Shown here piece after piece: positions 15,634 through 25,418 of a stretch of 64,000 nucleotides of DNA. The stretch's first letter is position 1, and each line of letters starts with the position of its first letter. The stretch is taken from NCBI RefSeq assembly GCF_000445125.1, contig NZ_ATHL01000075.1:62001-126000 (forward strand), in the 5' to 3' direction. The DNA is from Novosphingobium lindaniclasticum LE124. Lineage in GTDB: Bacteria > Pseudomonadota > Alphaproteobacteria > Sphingomonadales > Sphingomonadaceae. The notes beneath the pieces are model-generated. The model searched no databases. It saw only the letters and a program-made list of their open reading frames with translations, and was not told the origin of the DNA. A program made the position numbers and the translations under genes.

Positions 15634-17033
15634 CAGATCTTCGGGGCCGCGTGCTCGGCCACGAACGCGGCGATCGAATCGTAGTCGCCGGGCAGGTCGA
15701 CGCATTTTTCCTCGCGCTCGAACAAATCACCCACGCGCGCAGGCAGGCCCGAACGCTGACCGGTGGCGCGCTCGACCGCGTCGGGGAACTTGGCGGGGTG
15801 CGCCGTCGCCAGCGTCACGATGGGGATACCGGCGTCGATGCCCGAAGTGCGCGCGGCGAAGAGGCCGCAGGCAGTGTGCGGATCGATCAGCTCGCCGCAA
15901 TTTTCCCAGGCCCAGCGGATGGCCTGTGCCATCTCGTCAGCATCGGTGCGGGCCGAGGTGAACAGTGCGGAAGCGCCTTCACGCTGCGCATTGGTGAGCT
16001 GCATGGCCTTGGTCGCTTCGAACCCGGCCATCTGCTCGGCCAGCGCCTTGCCGTCGCGGCCGTTCAGGTCGAACAGCAGGCGCTCGAAATTCGACGAGAC
16101 CTGGATGTCCATCGACGGCGCGGCAGTTGGCGTGACGGTGCCCTGCGAGTAATCGCCATCGGCCAGCGCGCGGTGAAGGATGTCGTTCACATTGGTGGCC
16201 ACGATCAGCTTCTCGATCGGAAGGCCCATCTGCGCGGCGACATAGCCGGCGAAGACATCGCCGAAGTTGCCGGTCGGCACCGAGAAGGCGACCTTGCGGT
16301 GCGGCGCGCCCAGCTGGAGCCCGGCGGCGGAGTAATAGACCACCTGGGCCATCAGGCGCGCCCAGTTGATCGAGTTCACGGCGCCGATAGCGAAGCGATC
16401 GGTCATCGCCTTGTCGTTGAACATGCGCTTCACGGTGGCCTGCGCGTCGTCGAACGAGCCTTCGATGGCGATGTTATGGACGTTGGGCGCCAGCACCGTG
16501 GTCATCTGGCGGCGCTGCACGTCGGACACGCGGCCCTTGGGGTGCAGCATGAAGATATCGACCTTGGCACGCCCGGCTACCGCGTCGATCGCGGCCGAGC
16601 CGGTATCGCCGGAAGTCGCGCCGACGATCGTCAGGTTCCGGTCCGAGCGGCCGAGGAACTCCTCGAACAGCAGGCCCAGCAGTTGCAGCGCCACGTCCTT
16701 GAAAGCCAGCGTGGGGCCGTGGAACAGTTCCAGCACCCACTGCTGCTCGTCGAGCTGCTTCAGCGGCGTCACTGCCTTGTGCGCGAAGCGACCGTAAGCC
16801 TGTCTGGTCAGCTCCAGCAGGCGGTCATAGGTCAGGCTTCCCTCGACGAAGGGGAACATGATCTTCGCCGCGAGTTCGGCATAAGGCAGGCCCGCCAGGG
16901 CGGCGATCTCGTCGGCCGAGAAACGCGGCCACTCGCGCGGCACGTAGAGCCCGCCGTCCGAAGCGAGGCCGGCGAGCGTGGCGCCTTCGAAGTCGAGCGC
17001 CGGTGCGCTGCCGCGGGTGCTGATGTAGTCCAT
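15633..17033 (-). CDS. thrC: Threonine synthase
   Basis: The 466-aa PLP enzyme converts O-phosphohomoserine to threonine. It starts MDYISTRGSAPALDFEGATLAGLASDGGLYVP, and the PLP Lys is in HGPTLAFKDVALQ. ATSGDTGSAAIDA and SVPTGNFGDVFAGY are the phosphate-binding loops. Length fits the fungal/proteobacterial type II form. It lies 103 bp after surf1 in the same direction; the thrC-with-cytochrome-oxidase order is typical of sphingomonads and some other alphaproteobacteria. Confidence 0.96.
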   Translation of the reverse strand: MDYISTRGSAPALDFEGATLAGLASDGGLYVPREWPRFSADEIAALAGLPYAELAAKIMFPFVEGSLTYDRLLELTRQAYGRFAHKAVTPLKQLDEQQWVLELFHGPTLAFKDVALQLLGLLFEEFLGRSDRNLTIVGATSGDTGSAAIDAVAGRAKVDIFMLHPKGRVSDVQRRQMTTVLAPNVHNIAIEGSFDDAQATVKRMFNDKAMTDRFAIGAVNSINWARLMAQVVYYSAAGLQLGAPHRKVAFSVPTGNFGDVFAGYVAAQMGLPIEKLIVATNVNDILHRALADGDYSQGTVTPTAAPSMDIQVSSNFERLLFDLNGRDGKALAEQMAGFEATKAMQLTNAQREGASALFTSARTDADEMAQAIRWAWENCGELIDPHTACGLFAARTSGIDAGIPIVTLATAHPAKFPDAVERATGQRSGLPARVGDLFEREEKCVDLPGDYDSIAAFVAEHAAPKI

Positions 17034-17136
17034 GACGGCGCGGTTAGCCGCAGGGGCGCGAAATGAAAAGCCTGTCGTTGGGGTTTGGCGAGAACAATTC
17101 CTAAAGCGCCGCGAAGCGAAATGCTTTAAGCACGGC

Positions 17137-17703
17137 TCAGGGTGTGCGCCGCTTTCTCAGTGCCAACCCATAGATCACCAGCGCAGTCGCCGCGAAGACG
17201 AACCACTGCACGGCGTAAGCGAAGTGGTTGTTGGGAATATCGGCAGGATCGGGCATGGCATTGGCCTCCAGCCCGGCAAGTGGCGGGGATGCCACCAGCC
17301 TCGGCCCGGGTGCGATCACGCCGCGGACTTCGCCGCCGGACCAGCCGCCCGCGGCCATCGGCAACCGCGACCAGCCGAGCACGACGAGCGCCTTTGTGCC
17401 GTCAGCCAGCGTGCAGTCGGCGGTTTGCGCTGCCCCCGATTCACCTTTTGCATTGCGCCCGGCAATGCTGGAATGGTCGGTGACCGCAACGCAATCGAGC
17501 CGGGCATGGCGGTAGAGCAGATCGGCCTGCCCCTTGTCATCGTGCGGCCAATCGACTTCCTCTGCCTGGCGCCGGGCATCGGCATAATGCGCAAGCAGCG
17601 CTTCCTTTTCGCGAAGGCGGCCAAGTTGCCAGAAGCCGAGCGCGATCATGAAGCCTACGGCGACGAGGACGAGCAGCGTGGCGAGGGCGGGAATTCGGCG
17701 CAT
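17137..17703 (-). CDS. SURF1-family cytochrome oxidase biogenesis protein
   Basis: The 188-aa product has the SURF1 layout, with one membrane segment near each end (VLVAVGFMIALGFWQLGRLREKEALL at 12-37 and FVFAATALVIYGLAL at about 167-181) and a periplasmic middle. GFWQLGRLREKEALL and IPNNHFAYAVQWFVFA are family signatures; SURF1 helps insert heme a into oxidase subunit I. It is shorter than the usual 230-250 aa, with the periplasmic domain trimmed. It follows ctaE by 94 bp, which contain a hairpin. Confidence 0.85.
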   Translation of the reverse strand: MRRIPALATLLVLVAVGFMIALGFWQLGRLREKEALLAHYADARRQAEEVDWPHDDKGQADLLYRHARLDCVAVTDHSSIAGRNAKGESGAAQTADCTLADGTKALVVLGWSRLPMAAGGWSGGEVRGVIAPGPRLVASPPLAGLEANAMPDPADIPNNHFAYAVQWFVFAATALVIYGLALRKRRTP

Positions 17704-17726
17704 GGCTTCCTCGGACAGGAAAACGA

Positions 17727-17761
17727 AAGAGGGCAGCCGCGTCGCCCGCGTCTGCCCTCTT
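17727..17761 (-). terminator. Hairpin between ctaE and surf1
   Basis: AAGAGGGCAG and CTGCCCTCTT pair around a 15-nt loop; on the minus strand TCGTTTTCC follows. It may lower transcription into surf1-thrC rather than stop it fully. Confidence 0.5.
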
Positions 17762-17797
17762 CTCGAGCTTTGGCTAATAGCGACGTCTATCTGTCGC

Positions 17798-18619
17798 TCA
17801 GTGCGTCGGATAGCCCCAGCCGCCCCAGACGTAGATGGCGACGAACAGGAACAACCAGACCACGTCGACGAAGTGCCAGTACCAGGCTGCCGCCTCGAAC
17901 CCGAAGTGCTGACGCGGCGTAAAGTCGCCGTTGTAGGCGCGCTTGAGGCAGACGATCAGCATGATGGTGCCGACGATGACGTGGAAGCCGTGGAAGCCGG
18001 TCGCCATGTAGAACGCCGAACCATAGGTGTTCTGGCCGAAGGGGAACGGCGCGTGAACGTATTCGTAGGCCTGGATGCACGAGAACAGCACGCCGAGCAG
18101 GATCGTTGCCCAGAGGCCCTTCTTCAGCCCGTCACGGTCGCCGTGGATCAGCGAGTGGTGCGCCCAGGTGACCGTGGTGCCCGAGCAAAGCAGGATCAGC
18201 GTGTTGAGCAGCGGCAGGTCGAACGGATCCATCACCGCCTCGATCGCCTTGGGCGGCCATTGCCCGCCGACCACCTCGGCCAGGGTCGAGGGGAACAGTG
18301 AAAAGTCGAAGAAGGCCCAGAACCAGCCGACGAAGAACATCACTTCCGAAGCGATGAACAGGATCATGCCATAGCGCTGGTGAAGCTGCACCACCGGCGT
18401 GTGATCGCCGGCATGCGCCTCCTTGATGATCTTCGAGAACCACATGAACATCGAGGCCAGCAGGATCGCAAGACCCAGCCACGGCACGAACTTGCCGCCC
18501 GCCATGTCATGCATGAACAGGACCAAGCCCGAAGTGAAGGTCAGCGCCCCGATCGTGGTCGCCAGCGGCGCGATGTCCGGCGGAAGAATGTGATAATCGT
18601 GATTCTTTGTACCGGCCAT
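17798..18619 (-). CDS. ctaE: Cytochrome c oxidase subunit III
   Basis: A 273-aa protein with seven hydrophobic segments. HDYHILPPDIAPL, FIASEVMFFVGWFWAFF, HQRYGM and ATGFHGFHVIVGT are subunit III blocks, and EAAAWYWHFVDVVWLFLFV is the conserved end. It packs against subunit I of the aa3-type oxidase in the inner membrane. It is separated from ctaG by 87 bp and no DUF983 gene follows, unlike many alphaproteobacteria. Confidence 0.96.
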   Translation of the reverse strand: MAGTKNHDYHILPPDIAPLATTIGALTFTSGLVLFMHDMAGGKFVPWLGLAILLASMFMWFSKIIKEAHAGDHTPVVQLHQRYGMILFIASEVMFFVGWFWAFFDFSLFPSTLAEVVGGQWPPKAIEAVMDPFDLPLLNTLILLCSGTTVTWAHHSLIHGDRDGLKKGLWATILLGVLFSCIQAYEYVHAPFPFGQNTYGSAFYMATGFHGFHVIVGTIMLIVCLKRAYNGDFTPRQHFGFEAAAWYWHFVDVVWLFLFVAIYVWGGWGYPTH

Positions 18620-18706
18620 GGTGCCTTCGTCCCCGTTCTCGACTTCCGTGTTCGATTCTTCCGGTGGGGTAATGCTCCCCCCGTGATTTGTTTCCCGTAC
18701 CGGGAC

Positions 18707-19306
18707 TTAACCGCCCGCTGGGCTATGGTCCAGCGTCTTTGCATCCGAGACGTCGGTGACGTGGAAGGTGTAGCTGAGCGTAATCTGCTCGACATCCTTG
18801 TTGTCGGGATCGTCCAGGATGGCAGGATCCACGTAATAGATCACCGGCATCTTCACCGCTTCGCCCGGCTGGAGGGTCTGTTCGGTGAAGCAGAAGCACT
18901 GGATCTTGTTGAAGTAGCGTGCGGCCTGCTCCGGCTCGACATTGAAGCTGGCGGTTCCGGTGATCACCTTGTCGGAATCGTTCTTGGCCCAGAAAAGCGC
19001 CATGTCCCGCTCGCCGATGGTCACCGTATCGGTGCGCTGGAGCGGCTTGAACTCCCAGGGCATGTCACGTTCGACATTGGCGTCGAAGCGGATCGACATC
19101 GTCTTGTCGGTCACCTGGATTCCGGCCGCCTTCGCCTCGTCCGCGCGCTGGGTGGTGCCGCCATAGCCGGTCACCTGGCAGAAAATGCGATAGAGCGGGA
19201 CCGAGGCATAGCCCAGCCCCAGCATCAGCAGAGCCATCGACAGGGCGATGAACGCGACACGCCGGTTGCTGCGCCGACTGATCATGGGAGCGCCGGCAGC
19301 AGCCAT
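18707..19306 (-). CDS. ctaG: Cytochrome c oxidase assembly protein CtaG/Cox11
   Basis: The 199-aa product has one N-terminal membrane anchor (VAFIALSMALLMLGLGYASVPLYRIFCQVTGYGG) and a periplasmic copper-binding domain with the CFCF motif in NKIQCFCFTEQTLQPGE. Cox11 delivers copper to the CuB site of subunit I. ATG 19306 overlaps the stop of the 43-aa gene by 4 nt. It is in the standard ctaB-ctaG-ctaE order. Confidence 0.94.
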   Translation of the reverse strand: MAAAGAPMISRRSNRRVAFIALSMALLMLGLGYASVPLYRIFCQVTGYGGTTQRADEAKAAGIQVTDKTMSIRFDANVERDMPWEFKPLQRTDTVTIGERDMALFWAKNDSDKVITGTASFNVEPEQAARYFNKIQCFCFTEQTLQPGEAVKMPVIYYVDPAILDDPDNKDVEQITLSYTFHVTDVSDAKTLDHSPAGG

Positions 19307-19437
19307 CAGCCCATCTTCGCCATCGAAATGAGGAACACCAGCACCACGAAAGCCGCCAGGCTTAGCGCCAGCACCCGGTTGCGGCTGCGGCGGATCTGCT
19401 CGGGCGTTCTGGAGTCGGGCTGCTGGACGTCTTTCAT
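19306..19437 (-). CDS. Small single-span membrane protein in the cta operon (CoxF-like)
   Basis: This 43-aa frame is short but well supported by position: it starts 11 bp after ctaB and its stop overlaps the ctaG start. The product has a charged N-terminus (MKDVQQPDSRTPEQIRRSRNR) and one membrane span (VLALSLAAFVVLVFLISM). Alphaproteobacterial cta operons usually have such a small protein at this spot, often called CoxF; its role in oxidase assembly is unproven. Confidence 0.75.
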   Translation of the reverse strand: MKDVQQPDSRTPEQIRRSRNRVLALSLAAFVVLVFLISMAKMG

Positions 19438-19448
19438 GCTGCGATCTT

Positions 19449-20363
19449 TCAAAGGACGATGAAGCGGTCCACCACCAGCATCGCGAAAAGCGCGAAGAGG
19501 TAGAGTACGGAATAACCGAAAAGCTGCTTTTCCGGCTTCATCGTGTCGTCCGGGCCGCTGCGCTCGCGCAGGCCGACACGGACGGAGAGCGCCAGGAACA
19601 GCGTCGAAAGCACGATCGCCGAAATGCCGTAGATCGCGCCGGTTCCGCCGATCCACCACGGCAGCACCGAAAGCGGCAGCAGCAGGACGGCGTAGGTCAG
19701 GATCTGCTGGCGCGTCGCCTTCTCGCCCGCGACCACCGGCATCATCGGAATGCCGACCTTGGCGTAATCGCTCTTCACGAAGAGCGCGAGCGCCCAGAAG
19801 TGCGGCGGGGTCCAGAAGAAGATGATCGCGAAGAGCACGACCGGCATGAGCGTGACATGGCCGGTTGCCGCCACCCAGCCGATCAGCGGCGGGAAGGCGC
19901 CGGCACCGCCGCCGATGACGATGTTCTGCGGCGTGCGCGGCTTGAGCCAGATCGTATAGATCACCGCGTAATAGATGATCGAGATCGCCAGGATCGCGGC
20001 GGGCAGCCAGCCGACCGCGAAGCCCATCAGGAACACCGAGACGGCGCAGAGCACGCCGGCGAAATCGCGCGCGGTGGTGCGGTCGAGCCGGCCTTGCGGC
20101 AAGGGGCGGTTTGCGGTGCGCTTCATCCCCGCGTCGAGATCGGCTTCCCACCACTGGTTGAGCGCGGCGGCGCCGCCGGCGCCCATGGCGATGCAGAGGA
20201 TGGCCGTGAAGGCGATGACGGGATGAATGCGCTCGGGCGCGGCCAACAGCCCGCAGAGGCCGGTGAAGATCACCAGGCTCATCACCCGCGGCTTGGTGAG
20301 CGCGAGAAGGTCGCGCCAGTCGGCGGGGAGCGATGCGGCGGAAGAGGGACTCGTCGTGGTCAT
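19449..20363 (-). CDS. ctaB: Protoheme IX farnesyltransferase (heme O synthase)
   Basis: A 304-aa UbiA-family prenyltransferase that adds a farnesyl chain to heme b, making heme O for the oxidase. The first Asp-rich motif is [23 protein letters not shown], and the heme O synthase block [30 protein letters not shown] is complete. Eight to nine membrane segments are visible. ATG 20363 is used; eight codons upstream are in frame but without support. It follows ctaD by about 103 bp. Confidence 0.95.
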   Translation of the reverse strand: MTTTSPSSAASLPADWRDLLALTKPRVMSLVIFTGLCGLLAAPERIHPVIAFTAILCIAMGAGGAAALNQWWEADLDAGMKRTANRPLPQGRLDRTTARDFAGVLCAVSVFLMGFAVGWLPAAILAISIIYYAVIYTIWLKPRTPQNIVIGGGAGAFPPLIGWVAATGHVTLMPVVLFAIIFFWTPPHFWALALFVKSDYAKVGIPMMPVVAGEKATRQQILTYAVLLLPLSVLPWWIGGTGAIYGISAIVLSTLFLALSVRVGLRERSGPDDTMKPEKQLFGYSVLYLFALFAMLVVDRFIVL

Positions 20364-20466
20364 GATGGGGGCCCCATACACCCGCAAGGCGCCAAAAAGC
20401 GAGGTGCCAAAGTCAGGCGCTGGCGAACCGGGCGCCGCCCCGGAGCTCGTCCGGGACGGCGCTGGA

Positions 20467-22155
20467 TCAGTGATGCGCCGCTTCCTCGATCACGGGAAGC
20501 GTCTCGAACTGGTGGAACGGCGGCGGGCTCGACAGTGTCCATTCGAGCGTGGTCGCGCCTTCGCCCCAGTAGCTGTCTTCCGCCTTGCGGCCCGCCGAGA
20601 AGGCGTAGATCATGTTGATGAGCCAGACCACGAGACTGGTCGCCATGACCATGTAGCCGATCGTCGCGACGTGGTTCCAGTGCTGGTACGCTTCGGCATA
20701 GTCCGGATAGCGGCGCGGCATGCCCTGCAACCCGAGGAAGTGCATCGGGAAGAAGATCATGTTCACGCCGATGAAGAAGATCCAGAAATGGACGTGGGCG
20801 AGGAACTCGGAATGCATCCGCCCGCTCATCTTCGGGAACCAGTAGTAGAAGCCTGCGAAAAGCGCGGTGACTGCACCCAGCGAGAGCACGTAGTGGAAGT
20901 GCGCCACGACGTAGTACGTGTCGTGCAGCACGTCGTCCACGCCGCCATTGGCCAGGACCACGCCGGTCACCCCGCCGACGGTGAACAGGAAGATGAAGCC
21001 GATCGCCCAGACCATCGGGCTCTTGAACTCCACCGAACCGCCCCACATCGTTGCGATCCATGAGAAGATCTTGATGCCGGTCGGCACCGCGATGACCATG
21101 GTGGCAGCGGTGAAGTACATCTTCGTGTTCACCGACATGCCGGTGGCGTACATGTGGTGCGCCCAGACGATGAAGCCGACCACGCCGATCGCGACCATGG
21201 CGTAGGCCATGCCGAGGTAGCCGAACACCGGCTTCTTCGAGAAAGTCGAGACGATCTGCGAGATGATGCCGAAGCCCGGCAGGATCATGATGTAGACTTC
21301 GGGGTGGCCGAAGAACCAGAACAGGTGCTGGTAGAGCACCGGATCGCCACCGCCCGAGGGGTCGAAGAAGGTGGTGCCGAAGTTGCGGTCGGTCAGCAGC
21401 ATGGTGATTGCGGCGGCCAGGACCGGCAGCGAGAGCAGCAGCAGGAAGGCCGTGACCAGCACCGACCACACGAACAGCGGCATCTTGTGCATGGTCATGC
21501 CGGGAGCACGCATGTTGAAGATGGTGGTGATGAAGTTGATCGCGCCCATGATCGAGCCGGCACCGGCAAGGTGCAGCGCGAAGATACCGAAGTCCACCGC
21601 GGGTCCGGGCGAGCCGCTGGTCGAGAGCGGGGCATAGACCGTCCAGCCGGTGCCGGCGCCGAGCCCGGTGCCGCCGGGCACAAAAGCAGAGCACAGCAGC
21701 GAGATGAAGCCCGCCACGGTCAGCCAGAACGAGATGTTGTTCATGCGCGGGAAGGCCATGTCCGGCGCGCCGATCATCAGCGGCACGAACCAGTTGCCGA
21801 AGCCGCCGATCATCGCCGGCATGACCATGAAGAACACCATGATCAGGCCGTGGGCGGTGATCAGCACGTTCCAGACATGGAGCGTCGAGTTGAAATCGGG
21901 ATTGGTCGCACCGAACCAGCGGGCGAAGATGTCGAGGTACTGGATGCCCGGCTCGGCCAGCTCGACGCGCATCATGCCGGAGAACAGGCCGCCGATGATC
22001 CCCGCGAAGATCGCGAAGATCAGGTACATCGTGCCGATGTCCTTGTGGTTGGTGGACATGAACCAGCGCGCGAAGAAGCTCGGCTTATGGTCGTGATCGG
22101 CGTGGGCGTGGTGATCCACATTGCCCTGGAAATGGTCGGGAACGGTGGTTGCCAT
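20467..22155 (-). CDS. ctaD: Cytochrome c oxidase subunit I
   Basis: The 562-aa catalytic subunit of an aa3-type heme-copper oxidase. It has 12 membrane segments and the conserved ligands: [17 protein letters not shown] (heme a His), [18 protein letters not shown] (CuB His and the Tyr cross-linked to it), [11 protein letters not shown] and [19 protein letters not shown] (heme a3/a His). The N-terminal extension is His-rich ([14 protein letters not shown]). It forms an operon with ctaC upstream (27 bp gap) and ctaB downstream. Confidence 0.98.
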   Translation of the reverse strand: MATTVPDHFQGNVDHHAHADHDHKPSFFARWFMSTNHKDIGTMYLIFAIFAGIIGGLFSGMMRVELAEPGIQYLDIFARWFGATNPDFNSTLHVWNVLITAHGLIMVFFMVMPAMIGGFGNWFVPLMIGAPDMAFPRMNNISFWLTVAGFISLLCSAFVPGGTGLGAGTGWTVYAPLSTSGSPGPAVDFGIFALHLAGAGSIMGAINFITTIFNMRAPGMTMHKMPLFVWSVLVTAFLLLLSLPVLAAAITMLLTDRNFGTTFFDPSGGGDPVLYQHLFWFFGHPEVYIMILPGFGIISQIVSTFSKKPVFGYLGMAYAMVAIGVVGFIVWAHHMYATGMSVNTKMYFTAATMVIAVPTGIKIFSWIATMWGGSVEFKSPMVWAIGFIFLFTVGGVTGVVLANGGVDDVLHDTYYVVAHFHYVLSLGAVTALFAGFYYWFPKMSGRMHSEFLAHVHFWIFFIGVNMIFFPMHFLGLQGMPRRYPDYAEAYQHWNHVATIGYMVMATSLVVWLINMIYAFSAGRKAEDSYWGEGATTLEWTLSSPPPFHQFETLPVIEEAAHH

Positions 22156-22182
22156 GGTAGGGCCCTGTCCTAGGATTCGCGC

Positions 22183-23262
22183 TTATTCGGCGGTAGCGGC
22201 AGCGGTGGAATCGGCGGCCGGAGCCTCCGAGGCCGCTTCCGTGGCGACGGCTGCAGGAGCCGCCGGGGCTGCCGCAGCAGCGGCGGGCTTTTGACCGTCG
22301 ATCACGCCGCCGGCGTGGGTCAGGACCCAGGCATCGTACTGCGGGCGGGGCAGCGCCTCCACCGCGATCGGCATGTAGCCGTGCTTGGCGCCGCACAGCT
22401 CCGAGCACTGGCCGTAGTAGACGCCCGGCTTCTCTACCAGGAGCACCTTTTCGTTGATGCGGCCCGGCACGGCGTCGAGCTTGAACCACAGCGAGGGCAC
22501 GGCGAACGAGTGGATCACGTCGGCGGCAGTGATCTGCAGCCGGATCGGCTCGCCCACCGGCACGACCATGCGGTTGTCCACCTCAAGGTGGGAGGGGCCG
22601 TCCCAGGGCTGGGAGCCCACTTCGCGCACGCCGTTGTTGATGGTCGGCTGCCCTGGCAGGTTGAGCATGTTCGAGACGACTTCGAAATCGCCGTTATCCG
22701 GATAGCCGTAGGTCCAGAACCACTGGTTTCCGGTCACCTTGATGGTCAGCGCGCCCTTGGGAGCGGGCTTGTACTGCTTGGCGATGAGATCGATCGAGGG
22801 GACCGCGATACCGATCAGGATCAGCACCGGGACCAGCGTCCACACCACTTCGAGAATGGTGTTATGGCTGGTCTTCGAGGCGACCGGATTGGCGCGGCGG
22901 TTGTAGCGCACCGCGATGATCACCAGCAGCAGCAGCACGAAGAGCGTGATCACCGTGATGATCGGCATCAGCACGCCGTCATGGATCCACTCGCCATATT
23001 CGCCGAGCTTGGAATATTGCTGCTGGAGGCCGATTCCGCCCTCCACCGGCATGCCGATGCCCGGCGTCGGCTTCATCGGCGTGTAGCTGCCGGCCGAGGT
23101 GGCTTCGGCGGCTGGCGCCGCGATGGCGGAAGAGACGGCAAGAGTTGACGAAAACGCCGCTACCACAAGCGAACGGGCCAAAAGAGACCGAGCGGCGACG
23201 GAAGAGAGATCGAGAGCCTTCGCAGCCTCGCCCAAAGTAGGAACGGTTTTGCCCAATATCAT
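22183..23262 (-). CDS. ctaC: Cytochrome c oxidase subunit II
   Basis: The 359-aa protein has a signal peptide region, two membrane segments (near IITVITLFVLLLLVIIAVRYN) and a cupredoxin domain with the CuA motif CSELCGAKHGYM (Cys286, Cys290, His294, Met297). It accepts electrons from cytochrome c. An Ala/Pro-rich tail (AAAAAPAAPAAVATEAASEAP) follows the cupredoxin fold and looks disordered. It is first in the 14-gene minus-strand run; the 206 bp upstream separate it from the divergent pyrE. Confidence 0.97.
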   Translation of the reverse strand: MILGKTVPTLGEAAKALDLSSVAARSLLARSLVVAAFSSTLAVSSAIAAPAAEATSAGSYTPMKPTPGIGMPVEGGIGLQQQYSKLGEYGEWIHDGVLMPIITVITLFVLLLLVIIAVRYNRRANPVASKTSHNTILEVVWTLVPVLILIGIAVPSIDLIAKQYKPAPKGALTIKVTGNQWFWTYGYPDNGDFEVVSNMLNLPGQPTINNGVREVGSQPWDGPSHLEVDNRMVVPVGEPIRLQITAADVIHSFAVPSLWFKLDAVPGRINEKVLLVEKPGVYYGQCSELCGAKHGYMPIAVEALPRPQYDAWVLTHAGGVIDGQKPAAAAAAPAAPAAVATEAASEAPAADSTAAATAE

Positions 23263-23468
23263 GGTTACAGCGCTTCCGTTTTCTTATGCTCGCGCAAGTG
23301 AGTCGCCTCCCAAGCGCGCACCCCTATTGCGGAGGCTTTTTGCCCCCGTTGACAAGGGGCTATACGCGGCCTTGCCGCCTGTCTCAAGCGCCTCTAGGGG
23401 ATTTTTGACGCAGCGGGCCATGTCGCCTGCCAGAACACATGCAAATTGCACCAAAGGAATACCTCCCG

Positions 23469-24053
23469 ATGCAGGAAGAAGAAGTCCTCGCCGAGTTCCG
23501 CGCCAGCAAGGCCTTGCTTGAAGGGCATTTCCTGCTTTCCTCGGGTCGGCACAGCGCTTACTACCTGCAGTGCGCGCGGGTTCTGATGAACCCCGCCCGG
23601 GCCGCGCGACTCGCCGTCGCAGTCGCGGCGAAACTCCCCCACGATATTCGCAAGGCCATCACCAAGGTCGTGTCGCCGGCCATGGGCGGCGTGATCATCG
23701 GCCAGGAAATGGGCCGCGCGCTCCAGGTCGACGCGATGTTCGTGGAGCGCCCCACGGGCACGTTCGAACTGCGCCGCGGCTTCAGCCTCGAACCCGGCGA
23801 CAAAGTGCTGATGGTCGAGGACGTGGTGACCACCGGCCTCTCCAGCCGCGAGGCGATCAAGGCGATCGAGGAAGCCGGCGGCGAAGTGATCGCGGCCGCC
23901 TCGCTGATCGACCGTTCGGCCGGTGCGGTCGACCTCGGCGTGCCGTTCTTCCCGCTGGTGGCGCTCAATTTCCCGACTTACGCGCCCGAAGAACTGCCGC
24001 CCGAACTGGCCGCCACGCCCGCCGTCAAGCCCGGCAGCCGCGCTCAGCCCTGA
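23469..24053 (+). CDS. pyrE: Orotate phosphoribosyltransferase
   Basis: A 194-aa type I phosphoribosyltransferase that joins orotate and PRPP in pyrimidine synthesis. The PRPP-binding motif is [17 protein letters not shown], and [20 protein letters not shown] is the PyrE start block. ATG 23469 is preferred; an upstream ATG (23439) adds ten residues outside the family. TTGACA at 23349-23354 may belong to its promoter. It is followed by pdxJ after 28 bp. Confidence 0.94.
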   Translation: MQEEEVLAEFRASKALLEGHFLLSSGRHSAYYLQCARVLMNPARAARLAVAVAAKLPHDIRKAITKVVSPAMGGVIIGQEMGRALQVDAMFVERPTGTFELRRGFSLEPGDKVLMVEDVVTTGLSSREAIKAIEEAGGEVIAAASLIDRSAGAVDLGVPFFPLVALNFPTYAPEELPPELAATPAVKPGSRAQP

Positions 24054-24081
24054 GGTATTTCCCAAGCTAGGATTTCACGAA

Positions 24082-24825
24082 TTGGCCAACGTCCTCACCC
24101 CTGCGCGCCTGCGTCTCGGCGTCAACATCGACCACGTCGCCACCATCCGCAACGCGCGCGGCGGCGAGCATCCCGATCCGGCCCGCGCGGCGCAGATCGT
24201 GGCACAGGCCGGGGGTGACGGGATCACCGTGCATCTGCGCGAGGATCGCCGCCACATTCGCGACGAGGACCTGGAGCGCGTGGCTTCGGCCACGGGCCTG
24301 CCGATCAACCTGGAAATGGCGGCGACCGAAGAGATGCTCGACATCGCGCTTCGCCATCGCCCGCATGCCGCCTGCATCGTGCCCGAGCGGCGCGAGGAGC
24401 GCACGACCGAGGGCGGGCTGGACGCCGCCGGGCAGCACAACCGCCTCGCACCCATCGTCGCGCGCCTCTCCGATGCGGGCATCCGGGTCAGCCTGTTCAT
24501 CGCGCCGGAGCCGCGCCAGATCGAAGCGGCGATCAAGCTGAGCGCTCCGGTGGTGGAGTTCCACACGGGCGAATATGCCCATGCCGAGGGCGAGCAGGTC
24601 GCGGTGGAACTGCGCCGCATCGTCGACATGGCCGCGCTCGCCGCGAAGAACGGCATCGAGCCCCATGCCGGCCATGGCCTCACTTACGAGAACGTGCAGC
24701 CGATCGCCGCCATTCCCCAACTGGCGGAACTCAACATCGGCCACTACCTTATCGGTGAGGCGATATTCTGCGGGCTGGAGACGAGCGTGCGGAGAATGCG
24801 CCAGCTGATGGACGAGGTCCGCTGA
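24082..24825 (+). CDS. pdxJ: Pyridoxine 5'-phosphate synthase
   Basis: The 247-aa TIM-barrel enzyme condenses 1-deoxyxylulose 5-phosphate with 3-amino-2-oxopropyl phosphate. [55 protein letters not shown] and [17 protein letters not shown] are its conserved blocks. No ATG fits the start; a TTG at 24082 with AGGA about 9 nt upstream gives the expected N-terminus, so this is a likely TTG start. It lies between pyrE and acpS, the usual alphaproteobacterial order. Confidence 0.93.
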   Translation: MANVLTPARLRLGVNIDHVATIRNARGGEHPDPARAAQIVAQAGGDGITVHLREDRRHIRDEDLERVASATGLPINLEMAATEEMLDIALRHRPHAACIVPERREERTTEGGLDAAGQHNRLAPIVARLSDAGIRVSLFIAPEPRQIEAAIKLSAPVVEFHTGEYAHAEGEQVAVELRRIVDMAALAAKNGIEPHAGHGLTYENVQPIAAIPQLAELNIGHYLIGEAIFCGLETSVRRMRQLMDEVR

Positions 24826-24839
24826 TGAACGACACCCAG

Positions 24840-24984
24840 TTCCTCCCCGATCCGGAGAGGGGCGCCATGCGCAGCATGGCGGTGGGGCCGGCGCGGCGAG
24901 GCGCGGCTTCTCGGTGTCATGCAACGCGCCGGCGTCCGTCCACCATCGCTCCGCGACGGTCCTCCTCCCCGCGTCGGGGGGGAA
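24840..24984. repeat. Imperfect 145-bp palindrome, REP/BIME-like
   Basis: Between pdxJ and acpS the two ends mirror each other. The left arm has TTCCTCCCCG, a CCATGC/GCATGG stem, then CGGTGGGGCCGGCGCG; the reverse complement of the right arm has TTTCCCCCCCG, a CCGTCGC/GCGATGG stem, then ACGCCGGCGCG. Such paired short palindromes are typical of sphingomonad intergenic repeats. It probably also folds in the mRNA upstream of acpS. Confidence 0.55.
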
Positions 24985-24988
24985 ATCC

Positions 24989-25399
24989 ATGATAATCGGC
25001 CTTGGCTCCGACCTCTGCAACATCCAGCGAATCCAGAATTCGCTCGATCGTTTCGGAGACCGGTTTCTCCAGCGGGTCTTCACCGAAGTGGAGCAGGCCA
25101 AGGCCGCGCGCCGCCCGCACACCGTTGCCGGGACCCTGGCCAAGCGCTTCGCGGCCAAGGAGGCCTTTTCCAAGGCAGTGGGCACCGGATTCAAGGCCGG
25201 CGTGTTCATGAAGGACATCGGCGTGGTCAACGCGCCCTCCGGCGCGCCGACCCTGGCGCTGACCGGCGGCGCGAAAGCGCGGCTGGACACCCTGACTCCG
25301 GACGGGCACGAGGCCGTGGTTCACCTTACGCTCACGGACGATCATCCATGGGCCCAGGCCTTCGTGGTCATCGAAGCACGCCCCCTCTCTCCATCCTGA
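24989..25399 (+). CDS. acpS: Holo-[acyl-carrier-protein] synthase
   Basis: The 136-aa enzyme transfers 4'-phosphopantetheine from CoA to [19 protein letters not shown] carries the Mg-binding Asp, and [18 protein letters not shown] is the second signature with Glu and Lys. ATG 24989 is chosen by family start; upstream codons lie in the palindromic repeat. The stop is 19 bp before lepB, so acpS and lepB share a transcript, the common alphaproteobacterial arrangement. Confidence 0.95.
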   Translation: MIIGLGSDLCNIQRIQNSLDRFGDRFLQRVFTEVEQAKAARRPHTVAGTLAKRFAAKEAFSKAVGTGFKAGVFMKDIGVVNAPSGAPTLALTGGAKARLDTLTPDGHEAVVHLTLTDDHPWAQAFVVIEARPLSPS

Positions 25400-25418
25400 C
25401 GCCGAGTATTTCCGGGAC

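Noticed and set aside
24826-24990. Short frame [13 protein letters not shown]... between pdxJ and acpS, ending at ATGA with acpS
   Set aside because: The sequence is the palindromic repeat read as codons; Arg/Pro/Ser-rich and without homology.
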